A stretch of DNA of 64,000 nt, taken from Neobacillus ginsengisoli (GTDB taxonomy: Bacteria; Bacillota; Bacilli; Bacillales_B; DSM-18226). Within the stretch, counting starts at the first letter, position 1; every line of letters starts with the position of its first letter. Location of the stretch: positions 558,001-622,000 of the forward strand of contig NZ_JAUSTW010000002.1 in NCBI RefSeq assembly GCF_030813055.1, in the 5' to 3' direction. Shown in pieces: positions 17,594 to 29,645 of this stretch. Made by a program: the position numbers and the translations under genes. The notes beneath the pieces are model-generated. The model did no database searches. It saw nothing but the letters and a program-made list of their open reading frames with translations, and had not been told where the DNA came from.

Positions 17594-20500
17594 ACGTACA
17601 GATATTAACTCCATTTTAGTAATCGGATCCGGACCGATTGTCATCGGGCAAGCAGCTGAATTTGACTATGCCGGAGCACAGGCTTGTATAGCCCTCAGGG
17701 AGGAAGGCTATAGCGTGATTCTTGTAAACTCTAATCCTGCAACGATTATGACGGATACAGAAATTGCTGATAGAGTTTATATTGAACCATTAACTGTTGA
17801 ATTCGTTAGTCGAATCATTCGTAAAGAACGCCCTGATGCCCTCCTCGCAACACTGGGCGGGCAAACAGGTCTTAATCTGGCCGTTGAGTTATCAAAGTCC
17901 GGAGTTTTGGAAGAGTGCGGTGTTGAAATCCTTGGAACCAAGTTATCGGCTATTAAGCAGGCAGAGGACCGCGAATTGTTCCGCAGCTTAATGAATGAAT
18001 TAAACGAACCTGTACCGGATAGTGAAATAATCCATGAATTAGATGAAGCAAAAGCTTTTGTTGAAAAAATAGGGTTCCCTGTCATTGTCCGTCCAGCCTA
18101 TACGCTTGGAGGAACGGGCGGCGGTATTTGTCATAATCCAGAAGAACTTGAGGAAATCGTTACTAGCGGCTTGAAGAATAGCCCCGTTAACCAATGCTTG
18201 CTTGAAAAAAGTATTGCAGGCTTCAAGGAAATCGAATATGAAGTAATGCGCGATGCCAATGACAATGCGATTGTGGTATGTAACATGGAAAACATTGATC
18301 CGGTGGGTGTCCATACCGGCGATTCGATTGTAGTCGCACCAAGTCAGACATTAAGTGACAGAGAATATCAGCTTTTGAGAAATGTATCGCTTAAGATTAT
18401 CCGCGCTCTTGGAATAGAAGGGGGCTGTAATGTTCAGCTAGCCTTGGATCCATATAGCTTCAATTACTATATTATCGAAGTAAATCCAAGGGTCAGCCGT
18501 TCCTCGGCGTTAGCCTCAAAAGCAACCGGATATCCGATTGCCAAGCTTGCTGCGAAAATCGCTGTTGGTTTAACGCTGGATGAAATGCTTAACCCGGTAA
18601 CGGGTAAAACCTACGCTAGCTTTGAACCGGCATTGGACTACATCGTTACGAAAATTCCAAGATGGCCGTTTGACAAATTTGAATCAGGAAACCGTTCACT
18701 CGGTACGCAAATGAAAGCAACAGGCGAAGTCATGGCAATTGGACGTACGTTTGAAGAATCACTGTTAAAGGCCATCAGATCTCTTGAGGCTGGCGTCTAT
18801 CATTTCGAATTAAATGGTGCAGCTGAAATTGATGATGAATTACTTGAGAAACGTATAAAGAAAGCCGGAGATGAACGGTTGTTTTACATTGCTGAAGGCT
18901 TAAAACGCGGATTAACGATTGAAACGATTCATCAATGGAGTAAAATAGACCTGTTTTTCTTAAAGAAAATGGCAAGGATTATTGAGCTGGAAGCAAAGCT
19001 TAGTGCGAATCCTTTCGATAAAGAAATTCTATTGGAAGCAAAGCAAAAGGGATTTACTGATAATAAAATTGCGGAGCTGTGGGGTAGTAAAGAAACAGAA
19101 ATATACAACATGCGTAAGGATACTGGAATTGTTCCTGTTTATAAAATGGTGGATACCTGTGCGTCAGAATTTGAATCTGAAACACCTTATTATTACGGAA
19201 CATATGAAGAGGAAAATGAGTCAATTGTTACTGAAAGAAAAAGCGTTGTCGTTCTTGGGTCAGGTCCGATACGGATTGGTCAAGGCATTGAGTTTGATTA
19301 TGCAACTGTCCATTCAGTAAAAGCAATTAAAGAAGTAGGTTATGAAGCGATTATTATTAATAACAATCCTGAAACTGTATCAACTGATTTCAGTATTTCC
19401 GATAAGTTATACTTTGAACCGCTAACGATTGAGGATGTCATGAGTATCATTGATTTAGAAAATCCAATCGGGGTCGTGGTTCAATTTGGCGGGCAAACAG
19501 CGATAAACCTGGCTGCTAGCCTTGAGAAAAATGGAGTTAAAATTTTAGGAACAAGCTTAGAGGATTTAGACCGGGCTGAGAACAGGGATAAATTCGAACA
19601 GGCTCTCGAACGGCTAAACATTCCGCAGCCGCTTGGTAAAACAGCTTTATCGGTTGAGGAAGCGCTTGTCATTGCCGAAGAGATAGGCTATCCGGTACTT
19701 GTTCGCCCTTCCTATGTTCTTGGCGGCCGCGCGATGGAAATTGTTTACCGTAAAGAAGAATTGCTTCATTATATGAAAAATGCAGTAAAAATTAATCCTG
19801 AACATCCAGTCTTGATTGACCGCTATTTAACAGGGAAAGAAATTGAAGTAGATGCCATTTGTGATGGTAAAAATGTCCTGATCCCAGGAATTATGGAGCA
19901 TATTGAGCGGGCAGGGGTCCATTCTGGTGATTCCATTGCTGTATATCCACCGCAAACCTTATCTGATACTGTGAAGAAAACACTTGTTGAATACACAGAA
20001 AAAATGGCAAAAGGGTTAAATATTATTGGGTTGTTGAATATTCAATATGTAATATCCGGGGATCAAGTATTTGTGCTTGAAGTAAACCCGCGTTCAAGCC
20101 GTACAGTTCCATTTTTGAGCAAAATAACAAACATTCCAATGGCAAAAATCGCGACCAAAGCTATTTTAGGGGCTTCAATCCTTGATCAAGGCTATACACC
20201 AGGGCTTGTACCGGAAAAAGAAGGCGTATTTGTTAAGGTTCCGGTCTTCTCCTTTGCTAAGCTTAAAGATGTTGATATTACATTAGGACCGGAAATGAAA
20301 TCAACCGGTGAGGTAATGGGTAAGGATATTACGCTTGAAAAAGCTCTTTACAAAGGATTAGTGGCATCCGGAATGCACATCCAGAAATTTGGCACTGTCT
20401 TGTTTACGGTCGCTGATAAAGATAAACAGGAAGCATTAAAGCTGGCAAAACGTTTTTCTGCTATTGGCTATCGTCTAATGGCAACTGGCGGTACTGCTCA

Positions 20501-20788
20501 TGTCCTAGAGTCTGCCGGGCTCCCTGTACAGGTTGTGGGAAAAATTGGCTCAGAAGGGCAAACACTATTAGATGTCATTCATCATGGGGAAGCTCAGTTT
20601 ATTATTAACACGCTGACAAAAGGAAAACAGCCGGAACGAGATGGATTTAGAATTCGCCGTGAAGCAGTAGAAAATGGCGTTCCATGCTTAACCTCTTTGG
20701 ATACAGCCAATGCAATTCTTAAAGTAATTGAATCCATGAACTTCTCAGCAGAAGCAATGGCAGTAGAGGAAAAGGAGGCAGTTTTTGC

Positions 20789-20792
<4 letters not shown>
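17586..20792 (+). CDS. pyrAB: Carbamoyl-phosphate synthase, large subunit, pyrimidine-specific
   Basis: Makes carbamoyl phosphate from bicarbonate, ammonia and two ATP; 1068 residues. Two homologous ATP-grasp halves are visible: the first with [21 protein letters not shown] near residue 12 and the second with [20 protein letters not shown] near residue 555. A C-terminal MGS-like domain (from about residue 930, [16 protein letters not shown]) is the allosteric site for nucleotides. AGGAGGT near 17571 serves the ATG. It is followed by pyrK through an ATGA overlap. Confidence 0.98.
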
Positions 20793-23181
<2,389 letters not shown>

Positions 23182-23185
<4 letters not shown>

Positions 23186-23811
23186 AACAGACAATTGCCG
23201 AAAGACTTTTAGAAATTAATGCCGTAGCATTAAAGCCAAATGATCCGTTTACCTGGACATCAGGACTTCGGTCTCCAATTTATTGTGATAATCGCTTAAC
23301 CTTATCATACCCTGCTGTGAGAAGAGAGATTGCATCCGGCTTGCAAAAACTCATTGCAGAGCATTTTCCTGAGGCTGAAGTAATTGCCGGTACGGCGACC
23401 GCGGGAATTCCTCACGCTGCCTGGGTCAGTGAACTTTTGGATTTACCGATGTGTTATGTACGTTCGAAGCCAAAAGGGCATGGCAAAGGAAATCAGATTG
23501 AAGGTAAAGCCCAAGAGGGTCAAAAGGTAGTGGTCGTTGAGGATTTAATTTCTACCGGCGGCAGTGTGATTACAGCTGTGGAAGCACTAAGGGAAGCAGG
23601 TTGTGTAGTACTTGGTGCCGTGTCCATCTTTACATATGGGCTTGAAAAAGGGAAAGAACTACTAAGTCAGGCAGAGATTAAAACGGAATCCCTTACTGAT
23701 TTTCCCGCTTTAGTAGAGGCGGCGGTTAAAAAGGAATATATCAGTGTGAATGATCAGGAAAGTCTGCTTTCATGGAGCAAGGATCCATCCGCGTGGAGTT
23801 CAAAATTTTAG
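23182..23811 (+). CDS. pyrE: Orotate phosphoribosyltransferase
   Basis: Adds phosphoribosyl to orotate; 209 residues. PRPP motif [13 protein letters not shown] and the flexible loop [13 protein letters not shown] are intact, and [16 protein letters not shown] is the N-terminal orotate region. ATG 23182 overlaps the pyrF stop and follows GAAGGGAG; the in-frame TTG/ATG region upstream lies inside pyrF. It is the last gene of the operon; a terminator follows within ten bases. Confidence 0.97.
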
Positions 23812-23818
23812 GATTATT

Positions 23819-23852
23819 AAAGAGTGTCGGAGCAATCTGACACTCTTTTTTC
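23819..23852 (+). terminator. Rho-independent terminator of the pyr operon
   Basis: AGAGTGTCGGA (23821-23831) pairs with TCTGACACTCT (23836-23846) and is followed by TTTTTT. Confidence 0.92.
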
Positions 23853-23921
23853 GCCTAACGACCTTTTTTCTTGATATAATCATTTGTATGAAGAGGCTTT
23901 TTAAAGAAGGTGGACAGTAAA

Positions 23922-25436
23922 GTGGAAGGAAAATGGCTGATTGCGGATCGCGATTTAAACGAACGAGAAGGCTTAAAATGGCTGTTAAAAACATCTTCTC
24001 TCCCTGTTACGAACATTTTATTAGCTGCTAATTATCAAGAGTTTATCGTCTTGTTTGAAAAGGAAACACCTGATATTGTCCTTATGGAGCTTGATATGAT
24101 CAGCAAGGAAGAATGGTCAACATTCCGGGAACTGATGCAAATTTATGATCCTGTTCTGTTGTTAACGAGTGCCGAAGCGACCTTTGAAAGGGCACGGCTG
24201 GCAATTGACATGCAGGCCTTAGATCTTATGATTAAACCTTTTTCAACGACAAAGGTGAAATCGGCTTATCAAAAAGTTTCGAAAAGACTTGGTAAAAAAA
24301 ATAATTCAAATAGTGCTAATCATCCCAACCATTATAAAGATATTTCGTACGAATCTTTATTTATCGCCCATTCAGTTTCTATAGACTACCATCATTTGGC
24401 AGCATTTCAAACAGAAAGTATCGAAACGAATGATTTACTCCATTCATTTTTATCTGAGTTTCCGTTTAAGGACGAGCACGGTATTTTCGCTTTAAGTGAT
24501 ATGGTAGTCCTATTGTTCAAGGAATCCTGTCTTCATATAACAGAACAATGCCAAAAAGCGATGCGAAAATGGGAGGAGGAATTTTCTGATCCTCTTGCAA
24601 TTGTTATCTTCAGCGGGAAATCTTCCTTGACGCTAAACCAAAAATACATGCAAACGAGAAGGATGCTCGAGTTTACTTATTATAAAGGATACCGTCAGCT
24701 GGTTGAGTTTGATTCCCCGCAGGACTGGGTGCATATTGATCCCTTCTTAGCTCCTCCAGAACAAAGAGCATGGATTGATATGCTGACAAATTTTGATTTA
24801 GAAAAAATAAAGACATGGCTTTACGATGAATTTTTAAAATTTCAGGATCCTTATCCTGACCCTGGATTAATACGAATCAGGCTGACTAGTATCCTTGCTC
24901 AAATTAGAAGGTATATGAAGACCTATAACCTCGATGAACAAATAAGTTTTGAAAACGAATACCGTTATATTTTCAATTCGATTTTATACGATAAGGTCTT
25001 ATATCGAACAGTTCAAAATCTTATATTGTTTATCCAGAAAACCTTTAATGGCGCCGAGATTAGTTCAAGAAATTTCAAGCAGGACCCAATTGAGCGGGGA
25101 ATTTCCTTTATGGAAGCAAATTTTTCAAATGCTGATCTTAAGCTGGAGAATGTTGCCCAATATGTAGAGCGAAATTCCTCGTATTTTAGTCATCTGCTTA
25201 TTTCTAAAACCGGCATAGGTTTTACTGAGGTATTGGCCAGAATCAGGATGAAGGAGGCTAAAAGGTTATTAATCGAAACAAATAAACCAATTAAAGAAAT
25301 TTCGTATCTGGTTGGTTTTCATAATTCGAACTACTTTAGCCGTATGTTTAAAGAGTTAATCGGTATTTCGCCAAGAGAATATCGCATGAATAAACTTGAT
25401 ATGATGAAAGGTGAAATGGCTCAGTCTGAAAACTGA
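23922..25436 (+). CDS. AraC-family response regulator with degenerate receiver domain
   Basis: A 504-residue regulator with an N-terminal receiver-like domain (about 1-120), a long central region without a domain I recognise, and a C-terminal AraC helix-turn-helix pair (YFSHLLISKTGIGFTEVLAR and PIKEISYLVGFHNSNYFSRMFKE). In the receiver, the usual DD pair is D9-R10 and the phosphoacceptor Asp position is Glu56 (IVLMELDMI), while the Lys of LMIKPF is kept. It is therefore unlikely to be switched by normal phosphorylation. No histidine kinase gene is adjacent. GTG 23922 follows AAGGTGG at eight bases; GTG 23910 overlaps that site. It directly precedes the hut genes and may control them, which is inference. 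Confidence 0.8.
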   Translation: MEGKWLIADRDLNEREGLKWLLKTSSLPVTNILLAANYQEFIVLFEKETPDIVLMELDMISKEEWSTFRELMQIYDPVLLLTSAEATFERARLAIDMQALDLMIKPFSTTKVKSAYQKVSKRLGKKNNSNSANHPNHYKDISYESLFIAHSVSIDYHHLAAFQTESIETNDLLHSFLSEFPFKDEHGIFALSDMVVLLFKESCLHITEQCQKAMRKWEEEFSDPLAIVIFSGKSSLTLNQKYMQTRRMLEFTYYKGYRQLVEFDSPQDWVHIDPFLAPPEQRAWIDMLTNFDLEKIKTWLYDEFLKFQDPYPDPGLIRIRLTSILAQIRRYMKTYNLDEQISFENEYRYIFNSILYDKVLYRTVQNLILFIQKTFNGAEISSRNFKQDPIERGISFMEANFSNADLKLENVAQYVERNSSYFSHLLISKTGIGFTEVLARIRMKEAKRLLIETNKPIKEISYLVGFHNSNYFSRMFKELIGISPREYRMNKLDMMKGEMAQSEN

Positions 25437-25445
25437 GTCTTTTTT
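25418..25445 (+). terminator. Terminator overlapping the end of the AraC-type regulator
   Basis: GCTCAGT (25419-25425) and ACTGAGT (25432-25438) form the stem, followed by a T-run to 25445. The stop codon TGA (25434-25436) is part of the 3' arm. Confidence 0.85.
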
Positions 25446-25481
25446 CTATGAAAGTAACATTTGAATCTAAAAATAATATCA

Positions 25482-25621
25482 TTTATATAAAAATTTTATA
25501 AATATAAATCAAGACAATCTATATAATACTGTCCATAACAAAAAATATTATCTATTTTCTATGCTTTGATTCGTATTTATCAGAAGATTTCAATTCTATA
25601 ATACAAATAGAGTAATCAAAG
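25482..25621 (+). promoter_or_regulatory. Putative hut promoter and operator region
   Basis: This very AT-rich stretch upstream of hutU contains TATAAT at 25522-25527 and again at 25597-25602, neither with a good -35 box at the standard distance, which would suit an activator-dependent promoter. ATTTATA and TATAAAT (25482-25503) form an inverted repeat, and CTTTGAT (25564-25570) is mirrored by ATCAAAG (25615-25621) around the second -10. These are candidate protein-binding sites; no regulator is proven. Confidence 0.4.
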
Positions 25622-25642
25622 TATTTAAAAGGAGTGGAAAAT

Positions 25643-27316
25643 ATGGAAACGAAGACTTCAAAACCAAGAGTGATTGAAAATTATAAAGGCACAGAATTAC
25701 ATGCTAAGGGCTGGATACAAGAGGCAGCACTTCGGATGTTGATGAATAATCTTGATGCAGAGGTAGCAGAAAGACCTGAAGATTTAGTTGTTTACGGCGG
25801 TATTGGAAAAGCGGCTCGAAACTGGGAGTCTTATGACGCAATTGTGAAAACGCTTTTAGAATTAGAAGAAGATGAAACTCTGTTAATTCAATCCGGTAAG
25901 CCAGTGGTAGTTTGGAAATCTCATAAGGACGCACCGCGCGTATTGCTTGCAAATTCAAACCTCGTTCCTGCATGGGCAAACTGGGAGCATTTCCATGAGC
26001 TGGATAAAAAGGGGCTAATCATGTACGGACAAATGACAGCCGGCAGCTGGATCTATATCGGCAGTCAAGGAATTGTACAAGGAACATATGAAACCTTTGC
26101 AGAGCTTGCGCGTCAAGAATTTGAGGGGTCATTAAAACACACGATTACTCTGACTGCCGGTCTTGGAGGTATGGGCGGGGCACAACCATTAGCTGTGACC
26201 ATGAACGATGGTGTATGTATTGCGATAGATGTAGATGAAACGAGAATCGACCGACGGATTGAGACGAGATACCTTGATGTTAAAACCGGCAATTTAGATG
26301 AAGCACTTAAATTGGCATTTGAAGCGAAAAAAGAAGGAAAAGGCTTATCAATTGGTTTATTAGGGAACGCAGCAGAAATTTTACCTTTAATGACTGAAAA
26401 AGGCTTTAATCCTGATGTATTAACAGACCAAACATCGGCACATGACCCATTAAATGGATATGTACCAGTAGGCTTTTCTTTAGAAGAAGCAGCGGAATTA
26501 AGAAAAGCATATCCTTCTAAATACGTACAGCTTTCAAAGCAAAGCATGGCAATGCATGTGAAAGCAATGTTAACAATGCAGCAAAAAGGTGCAGTAACAT
26601 TTGATTATGGTAACAACATCCGTCAGGTGGCTAAGGATGAAGGCGTTGAAAATGCATTTGATTTCCCTGGCTTCGTTCCAGCGTATATCCGTCCATTATT
26701 CTGTGAAGGAAAAGGTCCTTTCCGCTGGGCAGCATTATCTGGAGATCCAGAAGATATCCGTAAAATTGATGAAGCATTACTTCGTGAATTCAAACATGAT
26801 GAGCACCTTTGTAAATGGGTGAAAATGGCTCAAGAAAGAATCGCTTTCCAAGGCCTTCCAGCTCGGATTTGCTGGTTAGGATACGGAGACCGTGCCCGTT
26901 TCGGTAAAGTCATTAATGACATGGTTGCTTCTGGAGAAGTTTCCGCTCCAATCGTAATCGGTCGTGACCACTTAGATGCAGGTTCCGTTGCCTCTCCAAA
27001 CCGTGAAACCGAAGCAATGAAGGACGGCAGTGATGCAGTTTCTGACTGGCCGATTCTAAATGCGATGATCAATGCTGTTGGCGGTGCAAGCTGGATTTCA
27101 CTTCACCACGGCGGCGGAGTAGGCATGGGTTATTCACAGCATTCCGGAATGGTTATTGTTGCTGATGGTACGAAAGATGCTGAAGTTCGTTTGCAGCGAG
27201 TATTAACAACCGACCCTGGTATGGGTGTCGTCCGACATGCGGATGCAGGTTATGATATTGCCATTAAAACTGCAAAAGAGAAGGGCATTAAAATGCCAAT
27301 GTTACAACAAGATTAA
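25643..27316 (+). CDS. hutU: Urocanate hydratase (urocanase)
   Basis: Second step of histidine degradation: urocanate to imidazolone propionate, using tightly bound NAD+. The product has 557 residues. Typical stretches are [63 protein letters not shown] and [17 protein letters not shown]; the last contains the catalytic-region residues. ATG 25643 is eight bases from AAAGGAG; GTG 25634 overlaps that site. It leads a three-gene run with hutI and hutG. Histidase (hutH), which makes its substrate, is not in the cluster. Confidence 0.97.
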   Translation: METKTSKPRVIENYKGTELHAKGWIQEAALRMLMNNLDAEVAERPEDLVVYGGIGKAARNWESYDAIVKTLLELEEDETLLIQSGKPVVVWKSHKDAPRVLLANSNLVPAWANWEHFHELDKKGLIMYGQMTAGSWIYIGSQGIVQGTYETFAELARQEFEGSLKHTITLTAGLGGMGGAQPLAVTMNDGVCIAIDVDETRIDRRIETRYLDVKTGNLDEALKLAFEAKKEGKGLSIGLLGNAAEILPLMTEKGFNPDVLTDQTSAHDPLNGYVPVGFSLEEAAELRKAYPSKYVQLSKQSMAMHVKAMLTMQQKGAVTFDYGNNIRQVAKDEGVENAFDFPGFVPAYIRPLFCEGKGPFRWAALSGDPEDIRKIDEALLREFKHDEHLCKWVKMAQERIAFQGLPARICWLGYGDRARFGKVINDMVASGEVSAPIVIGRDHLDAGSVASPNRETEAMKDGSDAVSDWPILNAMINAVGGASWISLHHGGGVGMGYSQHSGMVIVADGTKDAEVRLQRVLTTDPGMGVVRHADAGYDIAIKTAKEKGIKMPMLQQD

Positions 27317-27337
27317 AACAAAGGGGATGGGAAGCAA

Positions 27338-28636
27338 ATGAGTACACCAATTTTTATCAGAAATGCTTCTCAGCTCGTGACTTTACAGGGGAGTTCGAAT
27401 GCTCCCCTTGTAAAGGGTGCGATGTCTGAGCTTGGTATTATTGAAAACGGCAGTATTTGGATTGAAAACGGAGTGATTCAAGCTGTAGGTAAGGATTCGG
27501 AGTTGGTCGAAAAGTATAAAGGCCGGCTTAACGAAGCAGATGTAGTCGATGCGTGCGGAAAACTTGTTACCCCGGGACTTGTTGATCCACATACACACAT
27601 TGTTTTTGCCGGCAGCAGGGAAAATGAATTTAATATGCGCCTCCAGGGTGCTACCTATATGGAAATCATGAACAGCGGCGGGGGAATCCACGCCACAACA
27701 AGAGCGACAAAGGCCGCTACACATGAAGAACTTTTTAATGAAAGCTATGAACGTTTAAATAAATTTCTCCTTCACGGTGTTACGACTGTTGAAGCAAAAA
27801 GCGGATACGGAATGGAATGGGAAACGGAATTAAAACAGCTTGAAGTAGCAAAAGAACTAAACGAAAAGCATGTGATTGATTTAGTTCCAACCTTTATGGG
27901 CGCTCATGCAATCCCAAAAGAATTTAAAGAATGTCCCGATAAATTTGTGGACCTGCTGATTAATGAAATGATTCCAAAGGTGGCAGAACTCGGCCTGGCG
28001 GAATTTAATGATGTTTTCTGTGAACATGGCGTTTTCACACCGGAACAATCAAAACGAATTCTTGAAGCAGGAAAGCGTTACGGATTAATTCCAAAGATTC
28101 ATGCCGATGAAATTGAACCTTATGAAGGAGCAGAACTTGCTGCTAAAGTAGGAGCAATTTCCGCAGATCATTTATTAAAGGCATCAGAAAAAGGTATGAA
28201 GGCTATGGCTGAAAATGGGGTAGTGGGCGTTTTACTTCCGGGTACAGCTTATTTCTTAATGGCTGAGTCGGCAAACGGCAGAAAAATGATTGATTTAGGG
28301 GTACCTGTGGCACTTTCAACAGATTGTAATCCCGGTTCATCACCGACGGTTTCACTGCCATTTATTATGAGCTTAGGCTGTCTGAAAATGGGAATGACAC
28401 CTGCTGAGGTGATTACTGCTGCGACGATTAATGCGGCACATGCGATTAATCGCGGTAAGGAAATTGGGAGCTTAGAAGTTGGTAAAAAAGCTGACATTAC
28501 TATTTTTAATGTGCCAAATTATATGAAACTTCAATATTCCTATGGTGTAAATCATACCGAAACAGTTGTAAAAAATGGTCAGGTGGTGGTAAGAGGAGGT
28601 CATTTGTTTGAAGAGCTTTCTCTCTCCAACCATTAA
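27338..28636 (+). CDS. hutI: Imidazolonepropionase
   Basis: Third step of histidine degradation: opens imidazolone propionate to formimino-glutamate. A 432-residue amidohydrolase-superfamily protein. The metal-binding DPHTHIVFAGSRENEF region, IPKIHADEI, SADHLL and LSTDCNPGSSP supply the expected His and Asp ligands. AAGGGGATGGG precedes the ATG. The last 29 bases overlap hutG, so translation is coupled. Confidence 0.97.
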   Translation: MSTPIFIRNASQLVTLQGSSNAPLVKGAMSELGIIENGSIWIENGVIQAVGKDSELVEKYKGRLNEADVVDACGKLVTPGLVDPHTHIVFAGSRENEFNMRLQGATYMEIMNSGGGIHATTRATKAATHEELFNESYERLNKFLLHGVTTVEAKSGYGMEWETELKQLEVAKELNEKHVIDLVPTFMGAHAIPKEFKECPDKFVDLLINEMIPKVAELGLAEFNDVFCEHGVFTPEQSKRILEAGKRYGLIPKIHADEIEPYEGAELAAKVGAISADHLLKASEKGMKAMAENGVVGVLLPGTAYFLMAESANGRKMIDLGVPVALSTDCNPGSSPTVSLPFIMSLGCLKMGMTPAEVITAATINAAHAINRGKEIGSLEVGKKADITIFNVPNYMKLQYSYGVNHTETVVKNGQVVVRGGHLFEELSLSNH

Positions 28637-29600
28637 TCCTCCCTGCTTTACCTGGGTAAGACCTGAGCAAGGAGAAGTTGCTAAGGTCCATGAATGGATA
28701 CAGCCGATTTCGAGTGAAACAGATGTAGAAAAAAGCAAGGACGCTGACTTTGTTGTAGTCGGTGTCCCGCTTTCACGTTCATCGATCAGCGCATCAGGCG
28801 CATCGGAATTTCCTGACTACTTCAGACGTGCATGGAAGGGCTTCACTACCTATAATCTTGACTTTGACATCGATTTGTCTAAGATGACGGCTCTGGATGC
28901 AGGTGATGTTCCAATGCATGTCACCGATATTCAAAAATGCCACACCAACATCATCCAAGCATCGGCGGCGCTTCATACCCATTTCCAAACCTCTAAGGTA
29001 TGTGCCATTGGCGGTGATCATTCGATTACCGCCATGATGGTTAAGGGTCTGCACAGAGCAAAACCGTCTGAAAAAATCGGCATTTTGCAATTTGATACTC
29101 ATTTTGATTTAAGGGATCTTTCAGATCACGGTCCATCCAACGGGACACCAATGCGAAACCTGATTGAAAGCGGAGTCGTCGAAGGCAGCAATATGTACAA
29201 CATCGGTCTGCACGGATTTTTTAATACGAAGGATTTAAAAAACTATGCAGATGAAAAAGGCGTCAACTACATTACTCTCCGCCAGGCAAGGAAAAAGGGG
29301 ATTGAAGAAACTGTCCGTCATTGCTTAGATGAACTCGCTTCAAAGGTAGATACGATTTATTTAACCGTTGATATGGATTGTTTGGATATCGCATATGCTC
29401 CCGGGGTACCGGCTTCAACTCCCGGAGGAATGAGAACAGAAGAATTGCTTGAAGGAGTATTAGCCGCAGGAAGCCATCCAAAAGTAAAGGCGATGGACAT
29501 CGTCTGCCTCGATCCGTTAAAGGATACATTAGTCCAGCCAACGGTAAAGCTCGGAACACATGTGTTATTAACCTTTTTAACCGGAGTCATGCTTCGATAA
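28608..29600 (+). CDS. hutG: Formimidoylglutamase (arginase/ureohydrolase family)
   Basis: Fourth step of histidine degradation: hydrolyses formimino-glutamate to glutamate and formamide with two Mn2+ ions. 330 residues. Metal motifs are GGDHSITA, DTHFDLRD (Thr where Ala is more usual in the family) and TVDMDCLDIAYAPGVPASTPGG. The ureohydrolase signature is therefore complete. Start is TTG 28608, seven bases after AAGAGGAGGT, which is the only good ribosome binding site here. HutG rather than another ureohydrolase is inferred from the hutU-hutI context. A bidirectional terminator follows. Confidence 0.92.
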   Translation: MKSFLSPTINPPCFTWVRPEQGEVAKVHEWIQPISSETDVEKSKDADFVVVGVPLSRSSISASGASEFPDYFRRAWKGFTTYNLDFDIDLSKMTALDAGDVPMHVTDIQKCHTNIIQASAALHTHFQTSKVCAIGGDHSITAMMVKGLHRAKPSEKIGILQFDTHFDLRDLSDHGPSNGTPMRNLIESGVVEGSNMYNIGLHGFFNTKDLKNYADEKGVNYITLRQARKKGIEETVRHCLDELASKVDTIYLTVDMDCLDIAYAPGVPASTPGGMRTEELLEGVLAAGSHPKVKAMDIVCLDPLKDTLVQPTVKLGTHVLLTFLTGVMLR

Positions 29601-29612
29601 AAATAGTATATG

Positions 29613-29645
29613 AAAGACCCCGGAAAAGCCGGGGTCTTTCTTTAA
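29613..29645. terminator. Bidirectional terminator between hutG and rqcH
   Basis: AAAGACCCCGG and CCGGGGTCTTT form an 11-base perfect stem with a five-base loop. It has T residues on the plus side and A residues (T on the minus strand) on the other, so it can end both convergent transcripts. The minus-strand rqcH stop lies at its edge. Confidence 0.92.

Noticed and set aside
25492..25506. Possible CodY box (AATTTTATAAATATA) upstream of hutU
   Set aside because: Only about 11 of 15 positions fit the consensus, and in such AT-rich DNA that is easily chance.
25566..25581. Possible CcpA cre site near the hut promoter
   Set aside because: The central CG is one base off the required spacing, so the pattern does not fit.
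26113..26547. Open frame of 144 codons opposite hutU
   Set aside because: Antisense shadow of a conserved enzyme; no ribosome binding site and no recognisable motif.
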